DNA from: Flavobacterium lindanitolerans
GTDB taxonomy: Bacteria > Bacteroidota > Bacteroidia > Flavobacteriales > Flavobacteriaceae
Direction of reading: 5' to 3'
Length of the DNA: 64,000 bases
Assembly (NCBI RefSeq): GCF_002846575.1
Contig: NZ_PJND01000008.1
Span: 248,001 to 312,000 of the forward strand
Shown: in pieces, positions 1 through 8,021 of the stretch
Layout: each line of letters opens with the position of its first letter
Numbering within the stretch: position 1 is the first letter of the stretch
Made by a program: the position numbers and the translations under genes
The notes under the pieces: model-generated
Told to the model about the DNA's origin: nothing
The model's database searches: none
Seen by the model: the letters and a program-made list of their open reading frames with translations, nothing else

Positions 1-646
1 TTCTGTCAATGCATTAAAAACAAGTAATTCTAAGCTAGCAGAAAGCCTGGAAAGTAAAAATTTTGAAGCATTAGACAAACAGCTTCAAAGTAACAGTGCT
101 ATTGCCCACAGTTCCTATAATCTGCTTGACAATCTATTGCATTGGGCACTGCTCCAAACAAAACAGCTTTATTTCCACAAAGAATCAGTACACCTCTTTT
201 CTGTCGTACAGCAAATGGAATTCAATTACAAGCCGCTGATGCAGGAAAAAAATATCCATTTTGAAAATTTGGTTCCCAAAGCATTATTCGCCTGTGCTGA
301 TTTAAGTTCCTTAAAAATAATACTGCGAAACCTGATGGATAATGCCATCAAATTCTCCGGAGAAAATGGCCGGATAACAATTCATGGCAGCGCTTCGGAA
401 GATTTTTGTACCTTGACCGTTGAAGATTCCGGACAGGGAATGAGTCAGGAAACAATCCGGCAGCTTCTGGAAGAATCAGCATTGGTGTCTAAAAAAGAAA
501 ATCCTGAAAAAAACGGAACCGGATTAGGCATGCAATTATGCTTGTCAATGGCACAGAAAAATGATGGGAAGCTACTTATTGAAAGTGAAGAAAATAAAGG
601 TACAAAGATTAGTATTCAACTGTTAAAAGCAAAGAAAAATGAGTAA
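1..646 (+). CDS. Sensor histidine kinase, C-terminal part (5' truncated by window edge)
   Basis: The reading frame is open from the window start, so only the C-terminal ~215 residues of a kinase are present. The first ~60 residues look like the end of a dimerisation helix pair (motif NLLHWALLQTKQ). An HATPase domain follows, with an N box (NLMDNAIKFS), G1 box (VEDSGQGM) and G2 box (GTGLGMQLC). The phospho-acceptor His and any sensor region lie outside the window. The stop overlaps the next gene by 8 bases, so this kinase and the LytTR regulator form a two-gene signalling unit. The kinase type is clear; its signal is unknown. Confidence 0.88.
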   Translation, partial: SVNALKTSNSKLAESLESKNFEALDKQLQSNSAIAHSSYNLLDNLLHWALLQTKQLYFHKESVHLFSVVQQMEFNYKPLMQEKNIHFENLVPKALFACADLSSLKIILRNLMDNAIKFSGENGRITIHGSASEDFCTLTVEDSGQGMSQETIRQLLEESALVSKKENPEKNGTGLGMQLCLSMAQKNDGKLLIESEENKGTKISIQLLKAKKNE

Positions 647-1385
647 GGTAAGCGTTTTAATTATTGAAGACACTCCGGCAGAAAGTGAGGCACTTGTCAA
701 AGTACTCACGCAAAACAATTATGCTATTGCGGGCGTGGCTACAACCTTCAGTGATGCCTTGGCTTTATTTTATAAAAATACGGTCGATATTGTAATTATT
801 GACGTTTTCCTGAACGGTTCACCGGAAGGCATTACGTTTGCAGAAACTATTAATATTACTCCTGATATTGCACGTCCGTTTGTGTTTCTTACAAGCTCCA
901 ACGACCGCCAGATTTTCGAAAGGGCCAAACTCACAAAACCTTTCAGCTTTCTGCTAAAACCATTTAACGAATTGGAAATACTGTATGCTGTGGAAATGGC
1001 CGTTGAAAAATTTTATGAGCAGTCCAATGTCTTTCTAAGCGACGACCAGGACACTGTTCTCAGCACCGACTCCCTATTCATCAAGAAAAAAAACGCTTTA
1101 AAAAAGGTGTTGATTGATGATATCGTTTACATCGAAGTCGAAGAACGCTACTGCAATATCATTACGGAACATGAAAAATTCGTAATCATGATTTCCCTGA
1201 CCAAAATCAGTGAACTTTTGGAAAAGAACAAGTTTGTCAAAACCCATAGAAATTATATCGTGAATGCTAATAAGATAGAAGAAATAATATTGCATGATAA
1301 TCTGGTCATCTTAAAAGGAAATCATAAAGTAACCCTAAGCGAAAAACATAAAGATTTTATCAAAAAACTGAACATCCTGCGATAA
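639..1385 (+). CDS. LytTR-family response regulator
   Basis: 248 residues. The N-terminal receiver domain (about 1-125) starts VLIIEDTPAESEA and carries the phospho-acceptor Asp in VIIDVFLNGSPEG and the conserved Lys in LLKPFNE. The C-terminal LytTR DNA-binding domain (about 145-245) includes the pattern FVKTHRNYIVNANKIEEI. It overlaps the preceding kinase gene and is presumably phosphorylated by that kinase. A terminator follows directly. It lies just upstream of the lanthipeptide-like locus, so it could regulate it, but that is inferred only from position. Confidence 0.92.
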   Translation: MSKVSVLIIEDTPAESEALVKVLTQNNYAIAGVATTFSDALALFYKNTVDIVIIDVFLNGSPEGITFAETINITPDIARPFVFLTSSNDRQIFERAKLTKPFSFLLKPFNELEILYAVEMAVEKFYEQSNVFLSDDQDTVLSTDSLFIKKKNALKKVLIDDIVYIEVEERYCNIITEHEKFVIMISLTKISELLEKNKFVKTHRNYIVNANKIEEIILHDNLVILKGNHKVTLSEKHKDFIKKLNILR

Positions 1386-1409
1386 GGTATTTTCTGCTTT
1401 TATTGTCAT

Positions 1410-1440
1410 AGCTCTTCCCTCATCCGGAAGGGCTTTTTTT
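1410..1440 (+). terminator. Rho-independent terminator after the LytTR regulator
   Basis: A nine-base stem (agctcttcc pairing with ggaagggct, one G-U pair) with a seven-base loop is followed by a run of T. It separates the two-component genes from the repeat-protein locus downstream. Confidence 0.8.
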
Positions 1441-1740
1441 ATTCCTTATTATTTTCATGCGCTGTTTTTTTATGGTTCATGTCAATAATTTCCCTACTCA
1501 TATCATTTGTTTACTACAGCCTTGGAATGCCCAGTAATTTTAGTTCAGAATACAAAAGAAAGCTAGCGTCGATTGTTTCTGGGCTTATTTGAAAATCCCC
1601 CTTCCTAAATAACCTGCATGTGTTTACATGCCTATATCTAAACTGAATTAGGAATTTATTTTGAATAAGCCATTTATTAAAAACAGGGAAGCAAGCCGAA
1701 AAACCCTATAAAAGAGTAGGCAAACTGATACATAAATAAC
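1441..1740. other. Intergenic region upstream of the putative lanthipeptide substrate gene
   Basis: About 300 AT-rich bases without a credible ORF. It should hold the promoter of the substrate gene. The only near match to the flavobacterial -7 box is TTATTTTG at 1656-1663, with no good -33 partner, so I do not call a promoter. Confidence 0.4.
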
Positions 1741-3108
1741 ATGGCAAAAATAGCAAACGTAGAAAAAGTAGAAGAAGGCGCCGTTTATAGCGGATACGAC
1801 CATCTTGCTGCTATGGAGTGGTGTACGCCCTCTTTTTTAAGTTGTAGCGCGTGTGTAAGTGCGAGTGCAGTCAACGGATTAGTAACTATTACCATTAATT
1901 TAAGGACTCCTTTCGGCAATGTTGGTAAAAGTTTCAACTTCAATTCCAATGTAAGCTATACCTGGCAGCCTTTCTCAAGATTTAAAATTTCTGTAAGCAT
2001 CACTAACTTTAACGAAGCTGGTGGTGTTTTTAGTTTTGACCTGGGCCTGGAACCTTGTGTTGATGTTCCTTTCATGGGATGGAAATGCTTTAATTTCAGC
2101 CACCACTTTAGTGTGCCATTGAAGCTGAATGGTATTGAAAGTGATGTGGACGACAATCAATTTGCAAGCATCCTGGCATTACATTCCGGAAATGCTTTCA
2201 ACGCTTCCTGTGGTTGTGACGCTAAAGGTTCTTCTTTATTGCAAGGTGACATTTACAACAACTACCTGAACAGCCAGGCTGGTTTCCCAACGATTCCGGT
2301 AACACAGTGTTTTCCAATCCCTACTGTTCAATGCGTTCCAACTGTAACTTCATGCATAACAGGAATATCTCCTATTTGTGCTGCACAGCAGGAAGCTAAA
2401 CTGGGAGCCGGATTCCCAACGATTCCGGTAACTCAGTGTTTTCCAATTCCTACCGTTCAATGCGTTCCAACTCTAACTTCATGCATAACAGGAATATCTC
2501 CTATTTGTGCTGCACAGCAGGAAGCTAAGTCTGGAGCCGGATTTCCAACGATTCCGGTAACACAGTGTTTTCCAATTCCTACTGTTCAATGCGTTCCAAC
2601 TGTAACTTCATGTGTTACCGGGATATCTCCTATTTGTGCTGCACAGCAGGAAGCTAAGTCTGGAGCCGGATTCCCAACGATTCCGGTAACTCAGTGTTTT
2701 CCAATTCCTACCGTTCAGTGTGTTCCAACTGTAACTTCATGTGTTACCGGGATATCACCAATCTGTAAAGCTCAGGAAGGACTTGTTGGCACACCGGCTA
2801 CCGAGAATATCCCAACTATCGTTACTCCACAGTGTTTGCCTACATTGCCGCAATCCTGTTTTGCAACTAATCCGGTTATATGCCGTCCTTTACCTACTAT
2901 ACCAATCATGTGTCCTCCAACACATATGAGTGTTTGTTTCACAAATCCGGTGGCATGCCATTTAACCCACCAGGGCGGTAATGATGGACTAAAAGCAGCC
3001 TCAGCGCCAACACTACCGGTAGACCAATGTATTCCAACCGTTGGTTGTATTCCAACAATATCTTGTATCCCTACAATTTCCTGTACCGGAATACCATTTA
3101 TCTGTTAA
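1741..3108 (+). CDS. Large Cys/Thr/Pro-rich repeat protein, putative substrate of a class V-like lanthipeptide system
   Basis: 455 residues, no signal peptide or membrane segment. Residues 1-180 form a non-repetitive, beta-rich-looking region with 7 Cys. Residues 181 to about 343 hold four near-identical 43-residue repeats (start GFPTIPVTQC, end about AAQQEAKSGA), each with four Cys preceded by Thr or Ser within two to four residues (VTQC, PTVQC, PTVTSC, GISPIC). A degenerate tail of ~110 residues continues the pattern with 11 more Cys and ends IPTISCTGIPFIC. I count about 34 Cys. The spacing suits Ser/Thr dehydration followed by Cys addition. The next three genes on the same strand encode an APH-type kinase, a HopA1-family protein and a LanC-like cyclase, so I infer that this is their substrate. 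The N-terminal 180 residues would then be an unusually long leader or a folded recognition domain. No Gly-Gly cleavage site is obvious. The alternative is an unmodified disulphide-rich structural protein. Confidence 0.7.
   Translation: MAKIANVEKVEEGAVYSGYDHLAAMEWCTPSFLSCSACVSASAVNGLVTITINLRTPFGNVGKSFNFNSNVSYTWQPFSRFKISVSITNFNEAGGVFSFDLGLEPCVDVPFMGWKCFNFSHHFSVPLKLNGIESDVDDNQFASILALHSGNAFNASCGCDAKGSSLLQGDIYNNYLNSQAGFPTIPVTQCFPIPTVQCVPTVTSCITGISPICAAQQEAKLGAGFPTIPVTQCFPIPTVQCVPTLTSCITGISPICAAQQEAKSGAGFPTIPVTQCFPIPTVQCVPTVTSCVTGISPICAAQQEAKSGAGFPTIPVTQCFPIPTVQCVPTVTSCVTGISPICKAQEGLVGTPATENIPTIVTPQCLPTLPQSCFATNPVICRPLPTIPIMCPPTHMSVCFTNPVACHLTHQGGNDGLKAASAPTLPVDQCIPTVGCIPTISCIPTISCTGIPFIC
2281..2775 (+). 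repeat. Four in-frame 129-bp direct repeats within the substrate gene
   Basis: Units begin at 2281, 2410, 2539 and 2668, exactly 129 bases apart, and encode 43-residue repeats. The DNA copies differ at only a few positions, mostly synonymous, apart from Val/Leu, Ile/Val and Leu/Ser changes. This points to recent duplication or gene conversion. The fourth copy diverges after the motif GISPICKAQE. Confidence 0.95.
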
Positions 3109-3125
3109 GAATACTGTATTTCTTC

Positions 3126-3156
3126 ATAAGCCGTGAGAATAAATCTTACGGCTTAT
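3126..3156 (+). terminator. Hairpin between substrate gene and modification genes
   Basis: A perfect nine-base stem (ataagccgt with acggcttat) surrounds a 13-base loop in the 73-base gap after the substrate gene. The following sequence is only moderately T-rich. It may act as a leaky terminator or mRNA-stabilising hairpin that sets high substrate and lower enzyme expression. The hairpin is visible; the role is inferred. Confidence 0.55.
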
Positions 3157-3181
3157 TCTTATAAATCCTAAAAAAACTCCT

Positions 3182-4276
3182 ATGCAGCTAATTCCAGAAA
3201 ACGTGTACCACTACCTGCACAAAAGGCAGCTTATTGATGAGGAAGCCGTAGTAAGAGGGCATTTTATGGTACATCCGGTAAAAACCCGAAACACGATATT
3301 AAAGGTAATTGTAGAACCACATAATTCCCTTTTTGTAAAACAGACAGGAAACGATGCCGTGTCTAAAAGCCTTTTTTTACGGGAAATAAACGCTTATGAT
3401 TTATTCAAAAACAGCCAGACATTTTCTGCTGTTGCCTCTGTTACCTCACGCCTGTTAGACCATGATGATGAAAATAATGTGATGGTTTTTGAACTGTTGC
3501 ACAACGCAAAAAACCTGACTGAATATTATATGCTCACTAAAAATTTTGACTTACATCTTGCCCGCGAGCAAGCCTCTATATTGGCTTTATGCCATATCCG
3601 ACCTAAAGTTGAAACAGATACCTCCCTATTTCCAAAATTACTGCCATGGGTGTTGCAGCTTGACCGTCATACTGCCGATGCTTTTTTTGCAAATAACGAA
3701 GCCAGTACCTCTGCCATTCAACTGATTAAGGATAATCCGCTATTGCTAAATGCTTTGTCACAATTGGGCGCTACGTGGCAGTATACCCATCTGATTCATG
3801 GCGATATCAAATGGATTAATTTTCTGGCTATTGAAAACGAAAACGGAATCAGCCAGAGACTCATTGATTGGGAGTTGGCCGATATTGGTGACCCAATGTG
3901 GGATGTAGCCGGACTCCTGCAGTCTTATGTAGCAACGTGGCTACTGGGATTTGACAACAATAACCCTTTCAGCAACAAACTGCCGGAACATATGAAATTT
4001 TATGACCTTAAAAATATGCAGCCATCTGCACAGGCCTTTATCTACCAATATATAGAAGAAAAGTCAATTCCGGAGTCAGACCACCCGGCTTTTTTTACAC
4101 GGTTGATGCAATTTACTGCTGCCAGAATCCTACAGACCAGCGTTGAAGGAATCACTTTCAATACTAAAATTGAAGCCAACAATATGCGTTGCATCCAGCT
4201 TGCCTTCAACATCATGAAAAATCCTCTGGCTGCTTTAGAAGAATTATTCGACATTAAACTCTACCAATATGTTTAA
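3182..4276 (+). CDS. APH-family phosphotransferase, putative lanthipeptide Ser/Thr kinase (LxmK/TvaC-like)
   Basis: 364 residues with the aminoglycoside-phosphotransferase fold. The catalytic loop HGDIKWIN (206-213) has the Brenner-type Asp208 and Asn213, and the metal-binding motif LIDWELADIGDP follows (Asp229). The family contains antibiotic kinases, but also the kinases of class V lanthipeptide and thioamitide pathways, which phosphorylate Ser/Thr of a precursor peptide. It lies 73 bases after the repeat-protein gene and overlaps the HopA1-family gene by 8 bases, which strongly favours the peptide-kinase role over drug resistance. The substrate assignment is inferred from context. Confidence 0.8.
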   Translation: MQLIPENVYHYLHKRQLIDEEAVVRGHFMVHPVKTRNTILKVIVEPHNSLFVKQTGNDAVSKSLFLREINAYDLFKNSQTFSAVASVTSRLLDHDDENNVMVFELLHNAKNLTEYYMLTKNFDLHLAREQASILALCHIRPKVETDTSLFPKLLPWVLQLDRHTADAFFANNEASTSAIQLIKDNPLLLNALSQLGATWQYTHLIHGDIKWINFLAIENENGISQRLIDWELADIGDPMWDVAGLLQSYVATWLLGFDNNNPFSNKLPEHMKFYDLKNMQPSAQAFIYQYIEEKSIPESDHPAFFTRLMQFTAARILQTSVEGITFNTKIEANNMRCIQLAFNIMKNPLAALEELFDIKLYQYV

Positions 4277-5213
4277 AGATTCCGCCATCATAAAAGAACT
4301 AACCCGGCTCATCAATCAATTGGAGATTACATCTTCGCATATTGTGTTTAGGGGCAAACAATATGCTGTCACTCCGGATACTTTACAGGAATCGCTTACC
4401 GGAATTCTGTATTCTGAATGTTATGCCCTTAAAGAATCCTACCAATCTGATTTGCTTCATAAACCGAATTACTCCATTGAGAATGATGCTAATTTTATGA
4501 GACTGCTTTCCCAAAACAACCATAGCAAAGACCGGATTGAACAGGGCTGGCAGGTCAAAACCAATTATCCTGGCGGTTATGTAGAAGTTGTAAGGCAGGC
4601 AGAAAGCCATATTGTTCCATTAAATGCATTAAAAGAAACAGGCGGGCAAAACGTAGCCGTATTTTTCCCGAAAGAAGACCAACACCGGCAACCCACCTTT
4701 TATTATGTTTTTGGAAATCAAAATCTCGATTTTTCAAAAAATCTGGTTCGGGTGTATTGGAACATTACAAGTGAAGGCGCACCTGTGCTGATTGACAGTA
4801 TTACCAAAAAGCTCAACCGCTACAATATTCCATTCCTTTTCAAATGCCTTAACCATCCACAGCTTTATTTCAGGCGCGATGCCGCTGTCTTGTATATTGA
4901 AGACACACTACAACACTTACTTGGCCAATTGCTTCCGGAACTGTATGAAGATATAAAAGAATTTCTGGAAGAAGATGTACCTCTTTTTAGCTACCGCTAC
5001 CAAAAAGGTATAGGCATGGCGGAAAATCCATCTTCACAGGAAAGTTTCGGGATGAACCGCATGGCTATTGTTGCCTCTGTACTTGCAAACTCGGCACCTA
5101 AAAACCCCGATGCAGGCACATTGCTTCAGGAAATCGCGACAGCTTTTCAGCAAAAAGGAATCCATCCCGAGACTACCTTTTTAAATAAAGGAACAAAAAA
5201 AGCATTCAATTAA
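4269..5213 (+). CDS. HopA1-family protein, putative phospho-Ser/Thr lyase (LxmY/TvaD-like)
   Basis: 314 residues. The sequence resembles proteins annotated as T3SS effector HopA1 family, for example GWQVKTNYPGGYVEVVRQ, NVAVFFPKEDQHRQPTFYYV, VRVYWNITSEGAPVLI and the late segment RYNIPFLFKCLNHPQLYFRRDAAVL (split here as two motifs in one region). In class V lanthipeptide and thioamitide clusters, such proteins act with the APH-type kinase to eliminate phosphate and give dehydroalanine or dehydrobutyrine. The gene is fused translationally to the kinase gene (8-base overlap) and lies 9 bases before the LanC-like gene. No type III secretion genes are present, so an effector role is unlikely. The family call is from memory of the sequence pattern. 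Confidence 0.7.
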   Translation: MFKDSAIIKELTRLINQLEITSSHIVFRGKQYAVTPDTLQESLTGILYSECYALKESYQSDLLHKPNYSIENDANFMRLLSQNNHSKDRIEQGWQVKTNYPGGYVEVVRQAESHIVPLNALKETGGQNVAVFFPKEDQHRQPTFYYVFGNQNLDFSKNLVRVYWNITSEGAPVLIDSITKKLNRYNIPFLFKCLNHPQLYFRRDAAVLYIEDTLQHLLGQLLPELYEDIKEFLEEDVPLFSYRYQKGIGMAENPSSQESFGMNRMAIVASVLANSAPKNPDAGTLLQEIATAFQQKGIHPETTFLNKGTKKAFN

Positions 5214-5222
5214 AAAACAATC

Positions 5223-6449
5223 ATGGAAACTATATCTAAAAACATCTTTCTGGAAACGGCATGGGAAATTGGCTGTCAATTGATGAAAAACATCATCTGG
5301 CATGGAAATTCCTGTAATTGGCAAGGGTATTCCGTTGAATTTGTGGATGGCGTCTACCAGCCTATTATGAGAACTTTTGGAGCCGATTTGTATTCCGGAA
5401 CTTCAGGAATTGCACTTTTTCTAACGGCATTATATGCTGAAAGAAAAGACCCAATCCTGCTCAAAACGATAGAAGGAAGTATTGTACAAATACAAAACAC
5501 TATCGATACTGTACCAGAACTTGGTTTTTATGCCGGAAAGCCCGGCATTGCCTCTGCCCTAATTCATATTGGAAAAGAATTGGACAGGGAAGATTGGATA
5601 GCATACGGAATCAGCCTGCTTGACAGTATCGTTCCCTCATCATTACAGTCACATGAGGTCGATATTATAAGTGGCGCAGCCGGAACGATTCCCGTGCTAA
5701 TTGACGCTTATAAAGTTTTTCAAAAACAGGAACTTTTAGATAAAGCCATTACGCTTGGCCATCTGTTATGTGACAGGGCGGTGAAAAATGAAACTGTATG
5801 GTCGTGGGCTACGGTTCCTTCTCCTAAAAACCTAACAGGATTTTCTCATGGTTCATCCGGGGTTGCCCTGGCCTTACTGCAATTGCATGAAATTACCGGA
5901 GAGGAAATTTTTCTAAAAGGTGCCGAAGGCGGTTTTAATTATGAAAGACAATCGTTTGATATCTCACAGCAAAACTGGCCTGATTTCAGGGACGGAGTTT
6001 CTACTACGGCTGCAAAAGTATGTGGATTAGCCTGGTGCCACGGAGCTCCAGGTATTGCTTTGTCAAGGCTAAAAGCCAATCAGGCAAAAGCCGATGCTGT
6101 TTTTGTACAGGAAATGAATGTTGCTTTAAAAACTACTGCTTCAAGCATTTATCATGCGCTTACGGATAATCTAAATACCACAAATTACTCTTTATGTCAC
6201 GGAATTGCAGGCAATGCGGAAATATTGCTGGATTGCGGCGGCGTTGAATACCATCAATTAGCAGAAGCTGTGGGAACTGCCGGTATCCAAAAATACCAGA
6301 AAAACCGGATTCCATGGCCAACCGGACTTAACACCGGGCAATATACGCCAGGACTCATGATGGGAATTGCCGGAACGGGTTATTTCTATCTCCGTCTGTT
6401 TAATAAAAACAGGCACAAGACTTTTCTGGTTCCGGGTTTGCTAGATTAA
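5223..6449 (+). CDS. LanC-like lanthionine cyclase
   Basis: 408 residues with the repeated GxxG helical-toroid motifs of LanC proteins (LYSGTSGIALFL, FYAGKPGIASAL, IISGAAGTIPVL, FSHGSSGVALAL, TPGLMMGIAGTGYFYL). The three expected zinc ligands are visible: Cys272 in WCHGAPG, and Cys325-His326 in LCHGIAGN. The zinc activates Cys thiols for addition to dehydrated Ser/Thr. The C-terminal motif resembles the cyclase domains of LanM/LanL enzymes. It is the last gene of the kinase-lyase-cyclase run and ends at a strong terminator. With all ligands intact, an active thioether-forming enzyme is likely. Confidence 0.9.
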   Translation: METISKNIFLETAWEIGCQLMKNIIWHGNSCNWQGYSVEFVDGVYQPIMRTFGADLYSGTSGIALFLTALYAERKDPILLKTIEGSIVQIQNTIDTVPELGFYAGKPGIASALIHIGKELDREDWIAYGISLLDSIVPSSLQSHEVDIISGAAGTIPVLIDAYKVFQKQELLDKAITLGHLLCDRAVKNETVWSWATVPSPKNLTGFSHGSSGVALALLQLHEITGEEIFLKGAEGGFNYERQSFDISQQNWPDFRDGVSTTAAKVCGLAWCHGAPGIALSRLKANQAKADAVFVQEMNVALKTTASSIYHALTDNLNTTNYSLCHGIAGNAEILLDCGGVEYHQLAEAVGTAGIQKYQKNRIPWPTGLNTGQYTPGLMMGIAGTGYFYLRLFNKNRHKTFLVPGLLD

Positions 6450-6483
6450 CAGTGACAGCTCTTTTTCCCCTAAGTTTTATGCA

Positions 6484-6513
6484 AAAAATGCCTCTCAAAT
6501 GAGAGGCATTTTT
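6484..6513. terminator. Bidirectional terminator between LanC-like gene and AAA+ gene
   Basis: A 13-base perfect stem (core atgcctctc / gagaggcat, flanked by A and T runs) with an AAAT loop lies between two convergent genes and can end transcription from both sides. Confidence 0.92.
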
Positions 6514-7977
6514 TTATAATTTCCGGATATAACTTCCGTAAAGGTCGTTAAACTGGTAGCCTTTGACAATTCTGTCTTTGCTAAGTTTGTTGTACTCCAC
6601 CAATCCCCAAAGCACAAATTCTTTCATAAAGTAAATGTCTTCGGGTGCTACATCTGGCTGATATTTGGCTATCAATGCCCTAAGTGGGATAATAGAATCA
6701 AGCTGTTGCTTGTATTCGGCATCAGTCGCATCATCCAAAAGTTCAAAGCCGCTTTCATTGAAAAACCAATCAATTGTATCTTTATAAGGGCTTTTTTCTT
6801 CCTGTTTTTCGAGCTTTTCTATTTTGGGAAAATACAGCGAAAAGAAAGTCTTGATGGCATCGCCAATCAAATGTTGGGCTACTGCTCCTGCTCCTTCCTG
6901 TTCGCCTTCATAAACCAATTCTACTTTTCCTGTAATGGCAGGAATAATTCCCATAAAATCAGAAAGCCTCAGCGTGGTTTTTTCAGCGCCTGTTTTTAAA
7001 GCCCTGCGTTCTGCTGTACTCAATAAGTTTTCAAAAGCCGTAATGCTCAATCGGGCACTTACGCCACTCTTGGCATCAACATACTCGCTTTCTCGGGCTT
7101 CAAAGCTAATCTGTTCCAGCAAATCTTTTGCCAGTGAAGGCACATGCACCAAATTGCTTTGGCGGCTGTCAAGATTGGATTCCTGTTCTGTAATTGTTCT
7201 TGCAATTTCGATACTTTCCGGATAATGCGTCAATATCTGCGAACCAATCCTGTCTTTTAGCGGCGTAACTATGCTTCCTCTGTTGGTATAATCTTCAGGG
7301 TTAGCAGTAAATATAAATTGCATATCCAAAGCCAAACGTACTTTAAATCCGCGTATCTGTATGTCTCCTTCCTGCAATATGTTGAAAAGTGCTACCTGAA
7401 TTCTTGCCTGTAAATCCGGCAATTCATTGATAACAAAAATACAGCGGTTGGCTCTCGGTATCATCCCAAAATGGATAACCCGGTCATCCGCATAAGATAG
7501 TTTCAGGTTAGCCGCTTTAATCGGGTCTACATCTCCTATAAGGTCGGCTACGGTTACATCTGGTGTGGCGAGCTTTTCAAAAAAACGTTCGCTCCTGTTT
7601 ATCCATTCTATGGGTGTGTTATCTCCCTGCTCTGCAATAAGGTCTTTGGCATATCTTGAAATAGGCTGTAACGGGTCGTCATTGATTTCGGAACCGGCTA
7701 CAATCGGCATCCATTCATCCAATAAATTAACCATCAGTCGTGCCAGACGGGTTTTGGCCTGGCCTCGAAGTCCTAACAGATTAATATTATGGCGCGAAAG
7801 TATGGCTCTTTCCAATTCCGGTATAACGGAATCTTCATAACCATGTACACCTTGAAAAACGGTTTCTCCTTTGCTGATTTTTTCCCGAAGGTTGTTACGC
7901 AATTCGTCTTTTATGCTTTGGGATTGATATCCTGATTTTTTTAGTTCTCCCAGGGTTTTTATAGTTTCTGCTTTCAT
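6514..7977 (-). CDS. AAA+ ATPase of the MoxR / Mg-chelatase ChlI type
   Basis: 487 residues. Walker A is GLRGQAKT (69-76), Walker B CIFVINEL (179-186, Glu185), and sensor 1 FTANPEDY (around 226). The order and spacing are those of ChlI/MoxR-like ATPases. There is no chlorophyll or cobalamin gene nearby, so metal chelation is not indicated. The next gene upstream on the same strand (44 bases away) encodes a VWA protein. MoxR-type ATPases with VWA partners commonly act as chaperone-like pairs that remodel or activate client complexes. The client here is unknown. Confidence 0.88.
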   Translation of the reverse strand: MKAETIKTLGELKKSGYQSQSIKDELRNNLREKISKGETVFQGVHGYEDSVIPELERAILSRHNINLLGLRGQAKTRLARLMVNLLDEWMPIVAGSEINDDPLQPISRYAKDLIAEQGDNTPIEWINRSERFFEKLATPDVTVADLIGDVDPIKAANLKLSYADDRVIHFGMIPRANRCIFVINELPDLQARIQVALFNILQEGDIQIRGFKVRLALDMQFIFTANPEDYTNRGSIVTPLKDRIGSQILTHYPESIEIARTITEQESNLDSRQSNLVHVPSLAKDLLEQISFEARESEYVDAKSGVSARLSITAFENLLSTAERRALKTGAEKTTLRLSDFMGIIPAITGKVELVYEGEQEGAGAVAQHLIGDAIKTFFSLYFPKIEKLEKQEEKSPYKDTIDWFFNESGFELLDDATDAEYKQQLDSIIPLRALIAKYQPDVAPEDIYFMKEFVLWGLVEYNKLSKDRIVKGYQFNDLYGSYIRKL

Positions 7978-8021
7978 TTTTATTCTTACTCTTTTTATTA
8001 GGGATTCTTTTACTTCGTCTG

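Noticed and set aside
2281..2775. Direct repeats as a CRISPR array
   Set aside because: The repeats are contiguous, 129 bases long, in frame with a long ORF and without spacers.
3182..4276. APH-type gene as aminoglycoside or macrolide resistance
   Set aside because: It overlaps the HopA1-family gene and sits in a lanthipeptide-type gene set.
4269..5213. HopA1-like protein as a type III effector
   Set aside because: There are no type III secretion genes, and the kinase and LanC neighbours point to peptide modification.
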